A DNA stretch of 43,450 bases from an uncultured Pseudomonadota bacterium (GCA_903898785.1 CAIUGU010000010.1:1-43450), one strand, 5' to 3'. Shown: positions 8,802 through 16,678, numbered from the stretch's first letter. A program made the numbers and translations. Notes: generated from the letters alone by a model not told the origin.

Positions 8802-9612
8802 CGACAAGCCGGTCACGCCGCCCGCGACGGTCCGGACCGTCACCGTGCGCCGGTGGCGCAGCGGTCAGGTCGAGCAGGTTCAGGATGACGTTGCCGAGGA
8901 AGTCCCGGTCGCGTTCACCTATCACGGCATTCCGCATGTCGTGATGCTCGCCACGCCGAAGGACCTTGAGGACTTGGGTATTGGCTTCACGTTCACCGAG
9001 GGGCTGGTGGAGACGCCTGAAGAGGTCCGTGGTGTCGAAGCAGCTACGCTCGACAACGCCTGCGAGTTGCGCCTGAACATCGCGCCCGAACGCTTCTCCG
9101 CATTGCTGCTGAGGCAGCGGAACCTGACCGGACGCACCGGGTGCGGGCTATGCGGCACCGAGACACTCGAAGAAGCAATCCGCCGCCCGGCTCCAGTCGG
9201 CCCTGGAGTGACCATTGCCCCTGCCGAGTTGCATGCTGCCCTCAGGGACCTGCAGACGAAGCAGCCACTCAATGCGCGGACGGGAAGTGTGCATGCCGCC
9301 GCATGGTGCCTTCCGGGGAGGGGCGTTCAGGTCGTGCGCGAAGATGTGGGCCGCCACAACGCGCTCGACAAGGTGGTCGGCGCGTTACTCCGTTCCGGCG
9401 CCGATGCCAGCACCGGCTATCTGCTCGTCTCCAGTCGCGCGAGTTACGAAATGGTCCAGAAGGCGGCGACCGCCGGCATCTCGCTCCTGGCGGCCATCTC
9501 CGCACCGACGGCGCTTGCCATCCGCCTGGCCGAAGACTGCGGCATGACGCTGATCGGTTTCGCTCGCGACGACAGGCACGTCGTCTACACCCATCCGCAC
9601 CGAGTCCCATGA
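8785..9612 (+). CDS. fdhD: Formate dehydrogenase accessory sulfurtransferase FdhD (FdsC)
   Basis: FdhD takes sulfur from a cysteine desulfurase and delivers it to the molybdenum cofactor so that formate dehydrogenase becomes active. The 275-residue protein has the expected length. It carries the catalytic loop GRTGCGLCG with Cys120-x2-Cys123, and the later EDVGRHNALDKVVG and LLVSSRASYEMVQKA motifs of the family. In fds operons this position is often named fdsC. The gene overlaps the fdsA end by 17 bp and ends in an ATGA overlap with fdsD, so its dose is probably coupled to that of the enzyme it matures. Confidence 0.95.
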   Translation: MPPLPDDKPVTPPATVRTVTVRRWRSGQVEQVQDDVAEEVPVAFTYHGIPHVVMLATPKDLEDLGIGFTFTEGLVETPEEVRGVEAATLDNACELRLNIAPERFSALLLRQRNLTGRTGCGLCGTETLEEAIRRPAPVGPGVTIAPAELHAALRDLQTKQPLNARTGSVHAAAWCLPGRGVQVVREDVGRHNALDKVVGALLRSGADASTGYLLVSSRASYEMVQKAATAGISLLAAISAPTALAIRLAEDCGMTLIGFARDDRHVVYTHPHRVP

Positions 9613-9818
9613 ATATCGACCACCTCGTCAAGATGGCCAACGAGATCGGCTCGTTCTTCGTTACCGCCAACGACGAGGACACGGCAGCGCAGCTGATCGC
9701 CGATCATCTGAAGCGGTTCTGGGATCCGCGGATGCGCAAACAGGTTGTTGCCCACCTGGCGCAGGGAGGCGGGGGCTTTACTCCCGCGGTTGCAAAGGCG
9801 GTGGCCAAGCTGGGTTAG
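9609..9818 (+). CDS. fdsD: Formate dehydrogenase delta subunit FdsD
   Basis: This small 69-residue protein starts at the ATG 9609-9611, overlapping the fdhD stop as ATGA. It opens with IDHLVKMANEIGSFF and contains HLKRFWDPRMRKQ, the signature of the FdsD/FdhD-delta family, which closes fdsGBACD operons. Its role is less defined than that of the other subunits: it associates with, or helps maturation of, the FdsABG complex. It has no cysteines. It ends the operon; about 170 bp separate it from the bactofilin genes on the opposite strand. Confidence 0.92.
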   Translation: MNIDHLVKMANEIGSFFVTANDEDTAAQLIADHLKRFWDPRMRKQVVAHLAQGGGGFTPAVAKAVAKLG

Positions 9819-9931
9819 CGCGCCCCGCAGGCTTCCGCCACCGGCAAGTTCGCCCGGTTTCGTCCTTGCAGCACGATCGTGCATGAGACGATTCTGTTGT
9901 GAGTCGGAAGCCTCGGTGGTCCGGAAACGAT

Positions 9932-9967
9932 AAGGCCGGAACAGCGCTTTGGCGCCGTCCCGGCCTT
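9932..9967. terminator. Stem-loop between convergent fdsD and bactofilin genes
   Basis: AAGGCCGG (9932-9939) and CCGGCCTT (9960-9967) form an 8-bp stem around a 20-base loop that can itself fold (GCGC...GGCGC). It lies between the 3' ends of two convergent transcription units, where a shared terminator is expected. There is no clear T-run on either strand, so factor-independent termination is uncertain. Confidence 0.4.
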
Positions 9968-9984
9968 GGGTTGCTGATTCGAGG

Positions 9985-10506
9985 TCAGCCGCCGCTCAAC
10001 ATCTGCAGCACGTCGCCATCATCGAGCACTTCTGTGCTCTCGGGCAGGGATGCAGGCTTCTTCACCATGACGATGGCACCGTTGAACTCGGCGCCTTCGA
10101 CGATGCTGATCCGCGGGGCCTTGATGTCGCCCTTGACGACGGCACCGAGCGCAACGAGCACGGAGTCCGATGCTTCGATGTCGCCTTCGACGGTCCCCTT
10201 GATCGTGACGGTGCCCGCCGTGACGTCGCCCGCCACGACACCACCGACGCCGATCGTCACGTTGCCCGTGTGCTCGATCGCACCTTCGACGCGGCCGAGC
10301 AGCACCATGTCCTCGTCTGCCGACAGCGTGCCCTTGAAGAAGAGCGACTTGCCGAGCGTCGTCACTGGCTGCTTCGCCGGCTTGCGCGAGTCCCCGATCG
10401 AATGCAGGGTTGCTGCCGCTTCACGTGGGGCCATGATTTCTTCCGTGGCAGCCGTGCGGCCGCGCTGATTGAACTGACCGAAAACGGACATCATCGGGCG
10501 TGCCAT
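9985..10506 (-). CDS. Bactofilin (polymer-forming cytoskeletal protein)
   Basis: The 173-residue protein has the bactofilin beta-helix domain at about 48-155. Repeating short strands are visible (GVGGVVAGDVTAG, TVTIKGTVEGDIEAS, SVLVALGAVVKGDIKAP), ending in the family-typical RISIVEGAEFNGAI. A flexible N-terminal segment precedes it and a short acidic tail follows. Bactofilins self-assemble without nucleotide into filaments that scaffold peptidoglycan-remodelling or polarity proteins at the inner face of the membrane. The gene lies 3 bp downstream of a second bactofilin gene on the same strand, so the two are almost certainly co-transcribed and may co-polymerise. No M23 peptidase gene, a frequent partner, is adjacent. 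Confidence 0.93.
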   Translation of the reverse strand: MARPMMSVFGQFNQRGRTAATEEIMAPREAAATLHSIGDSRKPAKQPVTTLGKSLFFKGTLSADEDMVLLGRVEGAIEHTGNVTIGVGGVVAGDVTAGTVTIKGTVEGDIEASDSVLVALGAVVKGDIKAPRISIVEGAEFNGAIVMVKKPASLPESTEVLDDGDVLQMLSGG

Positions 10507-10509
10507 GGG

Positions 10510-10917
10510 TCACCTCTCCGCGACTGCCGCTTTCGCGACAGGTTGTTCGGCCAGCTTGGACGAGCGGGCCACCTTGTTCGTGCTCATGAGCACACTGCCG
10601 TTGAAGTCGGCGCCGTCGACGATGCTCACGCTCGGGGCGCGAATGTCGCCCTTCAGCTGGCCGGTGGCGGTCACTGCGACTGACGTTTCAGCCGTCACAT
10701 CGCCCTCGACGGTGCCTTCGACGGCGACGATATGGCCCTTGATGTGGGCCTTCACGCGGCCTTCGCGACCCACCGTGAGGTACTTCGAGTTCGTGATGGC
10801 ACCCTCGACGTGACCGTGGATCTCGAGGTCTTCGTCGGCATGCAGTTCGCCCTTGAAGCGAATCGAGGGGCCGAGGACAGAGCCTTGGCTGCCAGAGTGG
10901 GCTGGGGTCGTCATCAT
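10510..10917 (-). CDS. Bactofilin (polymer-forming cytoskeletal protein), second copy
   Basis: The 135-residue protein has a shorter N-terminus and a beta-helix core at about 17-115 (IRFKGELHADEDLEIHGHVE, YLTVGREGRVKAHIKG, SVSIVDGADFNGSVLM). It is a paralogue of the neighbouring gene: both end the core in an (I/V)SIV-GA-FNG motif. The C-terminal tail is basic and alanine-rich, unlike the acidic tail of the other copy, so the two may bind different partners. Two ATG codons lie in tandem at the start, preceded by GGGAGA. It is the upstream gene of the pair. Confidence 0.93.
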   Translation of the reverse strand: MMTTPAHSGSQGSVLGPSIRFKGELHADEDLEIHGHVEGAITNSKYLTVGREGRVKAHIKGHIVAVEGTVEGDVTAETSVAVTATGQLKGDIRAPSVSIVDGADFNGSVLMSTNKVARSSKLAEQPVAKAAVAER

Positions 10918-11213
10918 CTTTCTCCCTGATCTAGGACGTAAGTAAGCATCCTTGCTGAAGTGTGTTTCGGCCCGGAAGATGATTACTTAAGTGAAATGAA
11001 CCGCCTGCAATCCGCGACGGACGTGCGTCGAGTCACGAAACACCGTGGCGGGGGGCTTTGGCCCCGGGGAGGGCAGGTAACGGAGACCTTGCCGGTGGCG
11101 GGGGCTTCAGGCTGCCCGATCCGCCGAGATCGGGGGCGTGCGGCGGTGTCCAACCGGCTGCGATTTCGGCGATAATTGCAGCCTGTCAGCCGTTTTCCTT
11201 CCGGAGTCGATCG
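10918..11213. promoter_or_regulatory. Divergent intergenic region upstream of the bactofilin operon and the CHCC protein gene
   Basis: These 296 bp contain no supported gene. A relatively AT-rich stretch at 10930-11000 includes the 8-bp palindrome ACTTAAGT and is the likeliest place for the bactofilin promoter. The right half is G-rich. I see no recognisable -35/-10 pair. Confidence 0.3.
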
Positions 11214-11417
11214 ATGGCAACCCCTGAGCGGTCCGAAAAGCTGGTCCAGCCGAATGCACAGAGCCAGTACACGGTGACGGCGGCGGACCTGCCGCTCTCC
11301 TGCCCGAGCCCGGGCATGAACCTGTGGAATTCACACCCGAAGGTCTTCCTGCCCATCGAAAAGACCGGGTGGGCCAAGTGTCCCTACTGCAGCGCCGAGT
11401 ACACGTTGAAGAGGTAG
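11214..11417 (+). CDS. CHCC-type zinc-finger protein (NDUFS6-like domain)
   Basis: The 67-residue protein has putative zinc ligands Cys30, His41, Cys56 and Cys59 (LPLSCP, NSHPKVFLPI, WAKCPYCSAEY). This is the CHCC pattern of the zinc-finger family that includes the Complex I subunit NDUFS6 C-terminus. Small stand-alone versions are common in proteobacteria, often near LPS or respiratory genes, and their role is not established. The start is the ATG at 11214. The stop codon is followed immediately by a dispersed repeat that fills the gap to the convergent DUF6165 gene. Confidence 0.88.
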   Translation: MATPERSEKLVQPNAQSQYTVTAADLPLSCPSPGMNLWNSHPKVFLPIEKTGWAKCPYCSAEYTLKR

Positions 11418-11473
11418 GCTTGAGGCTTGAGCAGGAAGGATCCCTGATAGCCTCTGGTTCCAGCCCCCAGCCC
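11418..11473 (+). repeat. Short dispersed intergenic repeat, copy 1
   Basis: The ~56-bp sequence begins GCTTGAGGCTTGAG, contains GGAAGGATC and AGCCTCTGG, and ends CAGCCCCCAGCCC. Closely similar sequences occur at 23151-23199 and 31051-31106, with a degenerate one near 41651. This copy fits exactly between the stop codons of two convergent genes. GAGGCT near the left end can pair with AGCCTC, giving a weak stem that suggests a 3'-end role. Confidence 0.75.
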
Positions 11474-11474
11474 T

Positions 11475-11864
11475 TCAGTAGGCCTGATAGCTCTTTTCCT
11501 CGACGATCTTCGAGCCCAGCCGGTCGTTGATGACACGCTTCACGGCGGCGCGCTCGTCGTTCGTCACGTAGACCGCCCTCGCGAGTTCGATGAAGCGGGC
11601 ATCGAACTGCCGCGCCCGCTCCTTGTCGCGGATATCGTCCTCGATCACCCACAGCTGCTCGTTGATGTGCTTGAGGCGCGCCCACTCGGCGCTGATGTCC
11701 GTGCGCGAATGCTCGGAGGCCTGCCAGGTGCTCTTGAGCAGCCCGAGTTCGTGCCGTACGTTGGCGACCTTCTTCGCGTCCGACATGCGTTCGGACTTGA
11801 TCTCGAGGATCGTGATCTTGTCGATGAGTTCGCCCGGGGAGATGGGCACCTGGATTTCAGTCAC
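11475..11864 (-). CDS. DUF6165 family protein, associated with LPS glycosyltransferases
   Basis: The 129-residue protein opens with IQVPISPGELIDKITILEIK and carries long charged helical segments (HELGLLKSTW, LKHINEQLWVIEDDIRDKE). I recognise this as the DUF6165 family, of unknown function, usually found in LPS-core or other glycan clusters. It has no signal peptide and no membrane segment, so it is probably cytosolic. It is the last gene of a minus-strand unit GT9-GT2-DUF6165, 132 bp downstream of the GT2 gene. An accessory role in core-oligosaccharide assembly is inferred from position. Confidence 0.8.
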   Translation of the reverse strand: MTEIQVPISPGELIDKITILEIKSERMSDAKKVANVRHELGLLKSTWQASEHSRTDISAEWARLKHINEQLWVIEDDIRDKERARQFDARFIELARAVYVTNDERAAVKRVINDRLGSKIVEEKSYQAY

Positions 11865-11996
11865 TGGTCGGGTCCTCGGCAGTTGATGCCGACAGTTTAG
11901 CCCATGGACGGCGTCGAGCCGCCATGCAGAAGCGATTGGCGATCAGCGAGCGGTGTGGACGGAACTGCGGAATTCCGGACTCCTGCCAATCGCCAT

Positions 11997-12833
11997 TCAG
12001 TCTCCCGTCGCACCCTTTCCCCGCTGCAGGCCGTGCTTCTTCAGCACGGTATCGGCCAGCCCGAGCGAATCCGTGTTCTGCCGCATCTCGTAGTAGCGCA
12101 GCCGCTTGTAGACGGCATAGTTCGCGGCCACGTGGGACACGATATAGCCGCGCGCGCCGTCGAGGAAGCCGCGCCTCAGGATGTAGTCCTTGAAGAACGT
12201 GCTGAGGAACACGAGCGGCGCTTCCCACAGCCGGGGCGAACGGCCGCGATCCAGCCAGTCGCGCGCCTTGAGCTCCGCGTACTTCAGCATCTTGAGCTGT
12301 TCGTGCACGAGCGTCGGGTTGTAGTAGTGCCGGAAGGGGGCATCGAATTGTTCCACCGGGCCGTCGAAGCGCAGCGACTCATGGACGCGCGCGTCCGTCC
12401 AGCGGGCGCGGCCGCGGTGATAGAGGCGCGCGATCTTCTCGCCGACCATCGGCTTGTACCAGCGCATGGGCGCTCCCAGGTACCACGCTTCTCGGCGCAG
12501 GATCGCACCCGCCGTATCCGACTTCATGAAGCTCGGCAAGCGGGCAGTGAGGGCGTTCAGCAGCTCGGGCGACAGGCATTCGTCCGCATCCAGGAACAGG
12601 ATCCAGTCGTGAGCCGCGACCGTACTCGCGAAATTGCGCTGCGGGCCAAAGCCCAGCCAGTCCTGGTGCACGACACGTGCTCCGTGGCGCGCTGCAATCG
12701 CACAGGTATCGTCCGTGCTGCCGCTGTCGATGACGATCTTCTCGGCGGCGAACGGCACGCTGTCCAGGCAGCGGCCGATGTTCTCGGCCTCGTTGTACGT
12801 CATCACCAGCAGGGTCAGTGGCAGCGTGTCCAT
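11997..12833 (-). CDS. Glycosyltransferase family 2, LPS-core WaaE/KdtX-like
   Basis: The 278-residue protein has a GT-A fold N-terminus: LTLLVMTYNEAENIGRCLDS (nucleotide-sugar binding), VIDSGSTDDT and the metal-binding LFLDADECLSPEL. The second half has the pattern of the WaaE/KdtX subgroup (GAPMRWYKPM, RVHESLRFDG, YYNPTL), whose members add a hexose to the inner LPS core, often beta-1,4-glucose on heptose I. There are no membrane segments, so it acts at the cytosolic face. It lies 10 bp downstream of the GT9 gene on the same strand. The exact sugar and acceptor cannot be read from sequence. Confidence 0.88.
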   Translation of the reverse strand: MDTLPLTLLVMTYNEAENIGRCLDSVPFAAEKIVIDSGSTDDTCAIAARHGARVVHQDWLGFGPQRNFASTVAAHDWILFLDADECLSPELLNALTARLPSFMKSDTAGAILRREAWYLGAPMRWYKPMVGEKIARLYHRGRARWTDARVHESLRFDGPVEQFDAPFRHYYNPTLVHEQLKMLKYAELKARDWLDRGRSPRLWEAPLVFLSTFFKDYILRRGFLDGARGYIVSHVAANYAVYKRLRYYEMRQNTDSLGLADTVLKKHGLQRGKGATGD

Positions 12834-12843
12834 GAAGGGCGTG

Positions 12844-13920
12844 TCAGTGGCGATGAGGGCGACGTGCCAATTGGGACAGGACGGCGTGGAGCTTCTTGAT
12901 CACATCCTCCGGCTGGATCAGGTCCATGACGCCGGGTTCCTCGATCTTGGTGGTCCACGCAATCTCCGTTGCAGGTTTCTTCAGGAACCTGCGGGCTGCC
13001 GCATCATACCGGTCCACGCACCACTGGCGGCTCAGGTAGGGGCCGCTGCGCGCCGGATTGGTCGCTGCGTACAGTCCGATGACCGGCGTGCCCACAGCCG
13101 TCGCCATGTGGGCCGGGCCGGAGTCGGGGGTCAGCACGACCGTTGCCCGCGCCAGCGTGGCGAGCAGCGCCGGCAGCGTGTCCTTGCCGATGAGGTCAGT
13201 GCAGGGCTGCTGCATGTGGGCCAGGATCGCGTCTCCCATCTGGCGTTCAATGGCGCTCGGGCCGCCGCACAACAGCACGTGCAGCCCGAGCACGCCCGCC
13301 GCATAGTCGGCGACCCGCGCGTAGTGCTCCGGGCGCCAGTTGCGTGCTGCATGGCTGGAGCAGGGGCTGATGACGAGCGTCGACCGGCCGTCGGGAATGA
13401 CGCGCTCGGCGTGGTCGATGGCGTCCTGCCCGACCGGGATGTCCCAGCGCAGGCGCTTGTCATGGACCCCAAGGCGCTCCGCAAAGCCGAAAAGGCTGTC
13501 GAGCACATGCTGGTTCCCCGCTGGGCGGATGCGGGTGTTCGTGAACAGCCACTGCAGTTCACGTGCGCGGGCGCGGTCGAAGCCGAGCCGGACGCGGGCC
13601 GGGATCAGTGCGCTGGCGACGCTGGCCCTCAGCGCAAGCTGCATGTGCAGCAGCAGGTCGAACCGGCGGCCACGCATCGCGCGACGCAGCTCCACATATG
13701 CGGCAAGGCCCTTGCCCTTGTCGAACACGATGAACTCGATGTCGTCGATGCCCCCGAACAGCCGGGCTTCGAGCTTGCCGATGACCCACGTGAAGCGGGT
13801 CCCGGGCCAGGCCTGCTGCAGCGTGCGCACGACGGCCAGCGCATGGCATACATCGCCGATCGCAGACAGGCGCAGGATGCAGACTTCGCGGGGCGGGGTG
13901 GTGAACAGGGGGCTATCCAG
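12844..13920 (-). CDS. Glycosyltransferase family 9 (LPS heptosyltransferase-like), start codon anomalous
   Basis: This is a GT-B fold GT9 protein of the ADP-heptose:LPS heptosyltransferase type. The C-terminal half has the nucleotide-sugar region VLTPDSGPAHMATAVGTPVIGLY. The first standard start codon in frame is a GTG at 13830, but starting there removes the conserved first strand and loop EVCILRLSAIGDVCHALAVV, which is encoded in frame just upstream. Between an in-frame TAA (13939-13941) and that motif the only plausible starts are CTG codons at 13920 and 13908; GGA at 13917-13919 could serve the latter. I extend to 13920 (358 residues); GTG 13830 would give 328. The gene may use CTG or carry a recent nonsense change. 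It leads a GT9-GT2-DUF6165 unit. Confidence 0.82.
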   Translation of the reverse strand: MDSPLFTTPPREVCILRLSAIGDVCHALAVVRTLQQAWPGTRFTWVIGKLEARLFGGIDDIEFIVFDKGKGLAAYVELRRAMRGRRFDLLLHMQLALRASVASALIPARVRLGFDRARARELQWLFTNTRIRPAGNQHVLDSLFGFAERLGVHDKRLRWDIPVGQDAIDHAERVIPDGRSTLVISPCSSHAARNWRPEHYARVADYAAGVLGLHVLLCGGPSAIERQMGDAILAHMQQPCTDLIGKDTLPALLATLARATVVLTPDSGPAHMATAVGTPVIGLYAATNPARSGPYLSRQWCVDRYDAAARRFLKKPATEIAWTTKIEEPGVMDLIQPEDVIKKLHAVLSQLARRPHRH

Positions 13921-14027
13921 GAGAGGCGCTGCGCCTTGTTATTCTATTGAAAGCGATGGATCCGGAAGGGACTGCACCGGCATGGGTACAATAGGGACCA
14001 TGACTACAGTGCAGTCCTCGACCGACC

Positions 14028-14759
14028 ATGGGTGAACGCCAGATTCGGACTCGGGCCGGCAGCATCCTATACGATGACACCTGCGTGGTTAAGCCCGACG
14101 ACCGGCTGTTCGAGCGCGACTACTGGGTCGGCCGTGCGGCCGACGCCGCCACGACGGGGGGCCGCGGCCAGGTCGTCTTCATTCGCGATGGCGGCCGGCA
14201 TTGGGTGTTGCGTCACTATCGGCGCGGCGGCCTGGTCGCGAAATGGGTGACGGATTCCTATCTCTGGACGGGCGAGGATCGCACGCGTTCCTTCCGCGAG
14301 TGGCGCCTGTTGTCGCTCCTGCACCAGGAGGGTTTTCCGGTCCCTGCACCCGTGGCCGCCCGGTATGTCCGCTCTGGACTCGCGTACCGCGCGGACCTCA
14401 TCACGACGGAGATACCGGATGTGCGCACGCTGGCGGACCGGATTTCGGACGCGGCCTTGCCGCCGGCGGTGTGGAAGGACATCGGCCGGGTGATTGCGCG
14501 CCTGCATCACCGTGGCGTGCATCACGTCGACCTCAATGCCCACAACGTGCTGGTCGGTGCGGGCAACGATGTGCATGTCATCGACTTCGACCGGGCCCGC
14601 GTACGCGCGGGAGGGCCGTGGCACGACGAGGTGCTCGGACGGCTCAAGCGCTCGCTCGAGAAGATCAGGCGGCAGCGCGCGGACGTCCGCTTTGGCGAAG
14701 CGGAGTGGCGGGCGCTGGTGGACGGCTATGCGGATGCGGAAGGGCGGATAGGCGGTTAA
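14028..14759 (+). CDS. kdkA: 3-deoxy-D-manno-octulosonic acid (Kdo) kinase
   Basis: The 243-residue protein belongs to the KdkA/WaaP kinase-like family, which phosphorylates Kdo of the LPS inner core with ATP. The kinase catalytic loop is HHVDLNAHNVLV (Asp168, Asn173), followed by the metal-binding VIDFDRARV (Asp186). WVLRHYRRGGLVAKW near residue 60 is the family signature around the ATP-binding lysine. KdkA is typical of organisms with a single phosphorylated Kdo. The gene is divergent from the GT9 gene, with TACAAT at 13987-13992 as a possible -10 box but no clear -35. It converges on an acyltransferase gene 21 bp away. Confidence 0.92.
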   Translation: MGERQIRTRAGSILYDDTCVVKPDDRLFERDYWVGRAADAATTGGRGQVVFIRDGGRHWVLRHYRRGGLVAKWVTDSYLWTGEDRTRSFREWRLLSLLHQEGFPVPAPVAARYVRSGLAYRADLITTEIPDVRTLADRISDAALPPAVWKDIGRVIARLHHRGVHHVDLNAHNVLVGAGNDVHVIDFDRARVRAGGPWHDEVLGRLKRSLEKIRRQRADVRFGEAEWRALVDGYADAEGRIGG

Positions 14760-14780
14760 GTTCGGGCAAGGACCTGGCGC

Positions 14781-15713
14781 CTACCCGCTGGGCTGCTTCC
14801 GCGAGTAGTAGTCCGGATAGTCCGGCGTCACGCCCTTGAAGCGGCGATGGATCCACAGGTACTGGTCCGGAACGTGCCGGATCTGCGCCTCGATCAGGTG
14901 ATTGAACCGCAGCGCATCGCCCGCAGGATCGTCGCCGGGAAACCCTTCGAGGGCCGGCTGGATAACCATGCGGTAGCCCTTGCCGTTGGCCAGCCGCTCG
15001 GGGAAGTACGGCAGCACGGCTGCGCCCGTGAGTCGTGCCAGGCGGGACGTGGCGGTGTTCGTGGCCGCCGGGATGCCGAAGAACGGCACCATCTCCGCGC
15101 CCTTCTTGCGGTAGGCCTGGTCCGGCGCATACCACACGATTTCATTGGCCTTGAGCGCGCCGATCAGCGTGCGGATGTCGTCGCGGGGAATCGCGCGTTT
15201 GGCATGGCGGCCGCGATTGTCCTTGAGGAACTGTTCGAGCACTGCGTTCTTCGTCGGGCGATACATGATGCTGGTCGGTCGACGCGCACAGATCGCGCGG
15301 GCGCCGATCTCGAGCGTCGTGAAATGCGCGCTGAGCAGGATCGCGCCCTTTCCTGCCGCCAGCGCGGCGTCGAGGTGCTCAAGTCCCTCGACCGTCGTCA
15401 TCTCGAGCAGGCGGCTGTCCGGGCTCCACCAGGTAATGCCTGTCTCGAACAGGCCTATACCCAGGCTCTCGAAATGCCGTGCGAGCAGCGAGTCGCGCTC
15501 GCGCGTTCCCATCTGCGGATGACACAATTCGATATTGCGGCGGGCGATGCGCTTGAAACCCGTGGGCAACAGGAACAGCAGCCGTCCCAGGTTGCGGCCG
15601 AGCCAGGACTGCAACCCATACGGCAGCGGCTCGAAGAGACGCAGCACGGCCAGCGCCAGCCACGTGGGCCAGTAGCGGGGCGAAAAGCGGGACAGGGACG
15701 AGCCGGCACTCAT
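14781..15713 (-). CDS. Lipid A biosynthesis acyltransferase (LpxL/HtrB family), copy A
   Basis: The 310-residue protein starts at the ATG 15711-15713, overlapping the stop of the upstream paralogue as ATGA. It carries the HX4(D/E) catalytic motif, His130-x4-Glu135 (SAHFTTLE), preceded by GKGAILL, and the later family blocks YAPDQAYRKKGA, FFGIPAATNTATSRLA and LPYFPERL. An N-terminal hydrophobic segment (about 15-50) would anchor it in the inner membrane. The enzyme adds a secondary acyl chain from acyl-ACP to Kdo-lipid A. The tandem paralogue suggests that each copy fills a different secondary position, LpxL- and LpxM-like, but sequence alone does not say which. Confidence 0.93.
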   Translation of the reverse strand: MSAGSSLSRFSPRYWPTWLALAVLRLFEPLPYGLQSWLGRNLGRLLFLLPTGFKRIARRNIELCHPQMGTRERDSLLARHFESLGIGLFETGITWWSPDSRLLEMTTVEGLEHLDAALAAGKGAILLSAHFTTLEIGARAICARRPTSIMYRPTKNAVLEQFLKDNRGRHAKRAIPRDDIRTLIGALKANEIVWYAPDQAYRKKGAEMVPFFGIPAATNTATSRLARLTGAAVLPYFPERLANGKGYRMVIQPALEGFPGDDPAGDALRFNHLIEAQIRHVPDQYLWIHRRFKGVTPDYPDYYSRKQPSG

Positions 15714-16639
15714 CGATACACGTCCCCCTGCGGACCGGGCAGCTTCAGGCGCTTGTAGGTCCACAGGTACTGTTCCGGGCTGCGCCTGACATGCGCTTCG
15801 ATCAGCGCATGGAAACGCAGCGCGTCGGCCACCGGATCATCGGAGGGAAAGTCTTCCAGCGGCGCGCCGATGCGCATGACGTAGCCCGAACCGTCCGCGA
15901 GCCGCTCCGGAAAATAGGGCAGCACGCGCGCGCCCGAGATGCGGGCCAGGCGCGACGTGGCGATGTTGGTGGCCGCAGGCTGGCCGAAGAACGGCACGAT
16001 GGCGCTCATTTTTTCCGTATAGCGCTGGTCCGGTGCATACCAGACCGTCAGGTTTTGCCCAAGGCTGCGCAGGATATCCCGCACCTGGTCGCTGGCAATG
16101 GCCCTGACGGCGTGGCGGCCCCGGCTGCGTCGCGCGAGTTCCGCGATCAGCGGGTTGCGCGGCACCATGTACATGATGCTGGTGGGCGTGTGCATCGTCA
16201 GCGCGCGGGCACCCATCTCGAGGCAGGTGAAGTGCGCGCTCAGCAGGATGGCGCCCTTGCCGGCCTCGAGCGCGCGGGCGAGATGCTCGGTGCCCTCGAG
16301 ACGCACCCAGCGGTTGAGGCGCTCGTCCGATGCCCACCATACGAGACCCGTCTCGAAGACGGCACACCCCAGTGCCTCGAAATGCCGGCGGACCAGCTGT
16401 TCCCGCGCAGCCGGACCCAGCTCCGGCAGGCAGAGGGAGATGTTGACCCGCGCGATGTGCTTCTCGCGCCGGCTGACGAGGTACGCGAGCCGCCCCACGG
16501 CGCGGCCGCAGCCCAGGATCGCGGGAAACGGCAGCAGCATCACGACCCGGATCAACGCAAGCCCGAGCCAGACCGGCCAGTAGCGGGGGCCGATAAAGCG
16601 GCTGAGAGGCGTGGGGGGCGGGGATGGCGGCGGCGACAT
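15710..16639 (-). CDS. Lipid A biosynthesis acyltransferase (LpxL/HtrB family), copy B
   Basis: The 309-residue protein starts at the ATG 16637-16639; the reading frame stays open much further upstream but only as a shadow of waaA. The catalytic motif is His136-x4-Glu141 (SAHFTCLE) after GKGAILL, with YAPDQRYTEKMSA and FFGQPAATNIATSRLA blocks matching copy A. The N-terminus is proline-rich, then hydrophobic (about 20-55, membrane anchor). It is the first gene of a two-gene unit and overlaps copy A by 4 bp. It is divergent from waaA, whose start is only 39 bp away; WaaA makes the Kdo-lipid A that these enzymes acylate. Confidence 0.93.
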   Translation of the reverse strand: MSPPPSPPPTPLSRFIGPRYWPVWLGLALIRVVMLLPFPAILGCGRAVGRLAYLVSRREKHIARVNISLCLPELGPAAREQLVRRHFEALGCAVFETGLVWWASDERLNRWVRLEGTEHLARALEAGKGAILLSAHFTCLEMGARALTMHTPTSIMYMVPRNPLIAELARRSRGRHAVRAIASDQVRDILRSLGQNLTVWYAPDQRYTEKMSAIVPFFGQPAATNIATSRLARISGARVLPYFPERLADGSGYVMRIGAPLEDFPSDDPVADALRFHALIEAHVRRSPEQYLWTYKRLKLPGPQGDVYR

Positions 16640-16678
16640 GCAGGTATAGTTGGGGCGCTGGAACCGACAGAATATCGC

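Noticed and set aside
6462-8843. 793-codon open frame on the minus strand across fdsA
   Set aside because: It is a shadow of the GC-rich fdsA gene. The translation is rich in Arg/His/Ala with no family motif, while the plus frame has all iron-sulfur and molybdenum signatures.
10960-11175. 71-codon plus-strand frame upstream of the CHCC protein
   Set aside because: No ribosome binding site, no recognisable motif and a composition typical of non-coding GC-rich DNA; it lies in a regulatory gap.
11418-11473. Possible CRISPR repeat because of several similar copies
   Set aside because: The copies are many kilobases apart with genes between them and no spacers; they are dispersed intergenic repeats.
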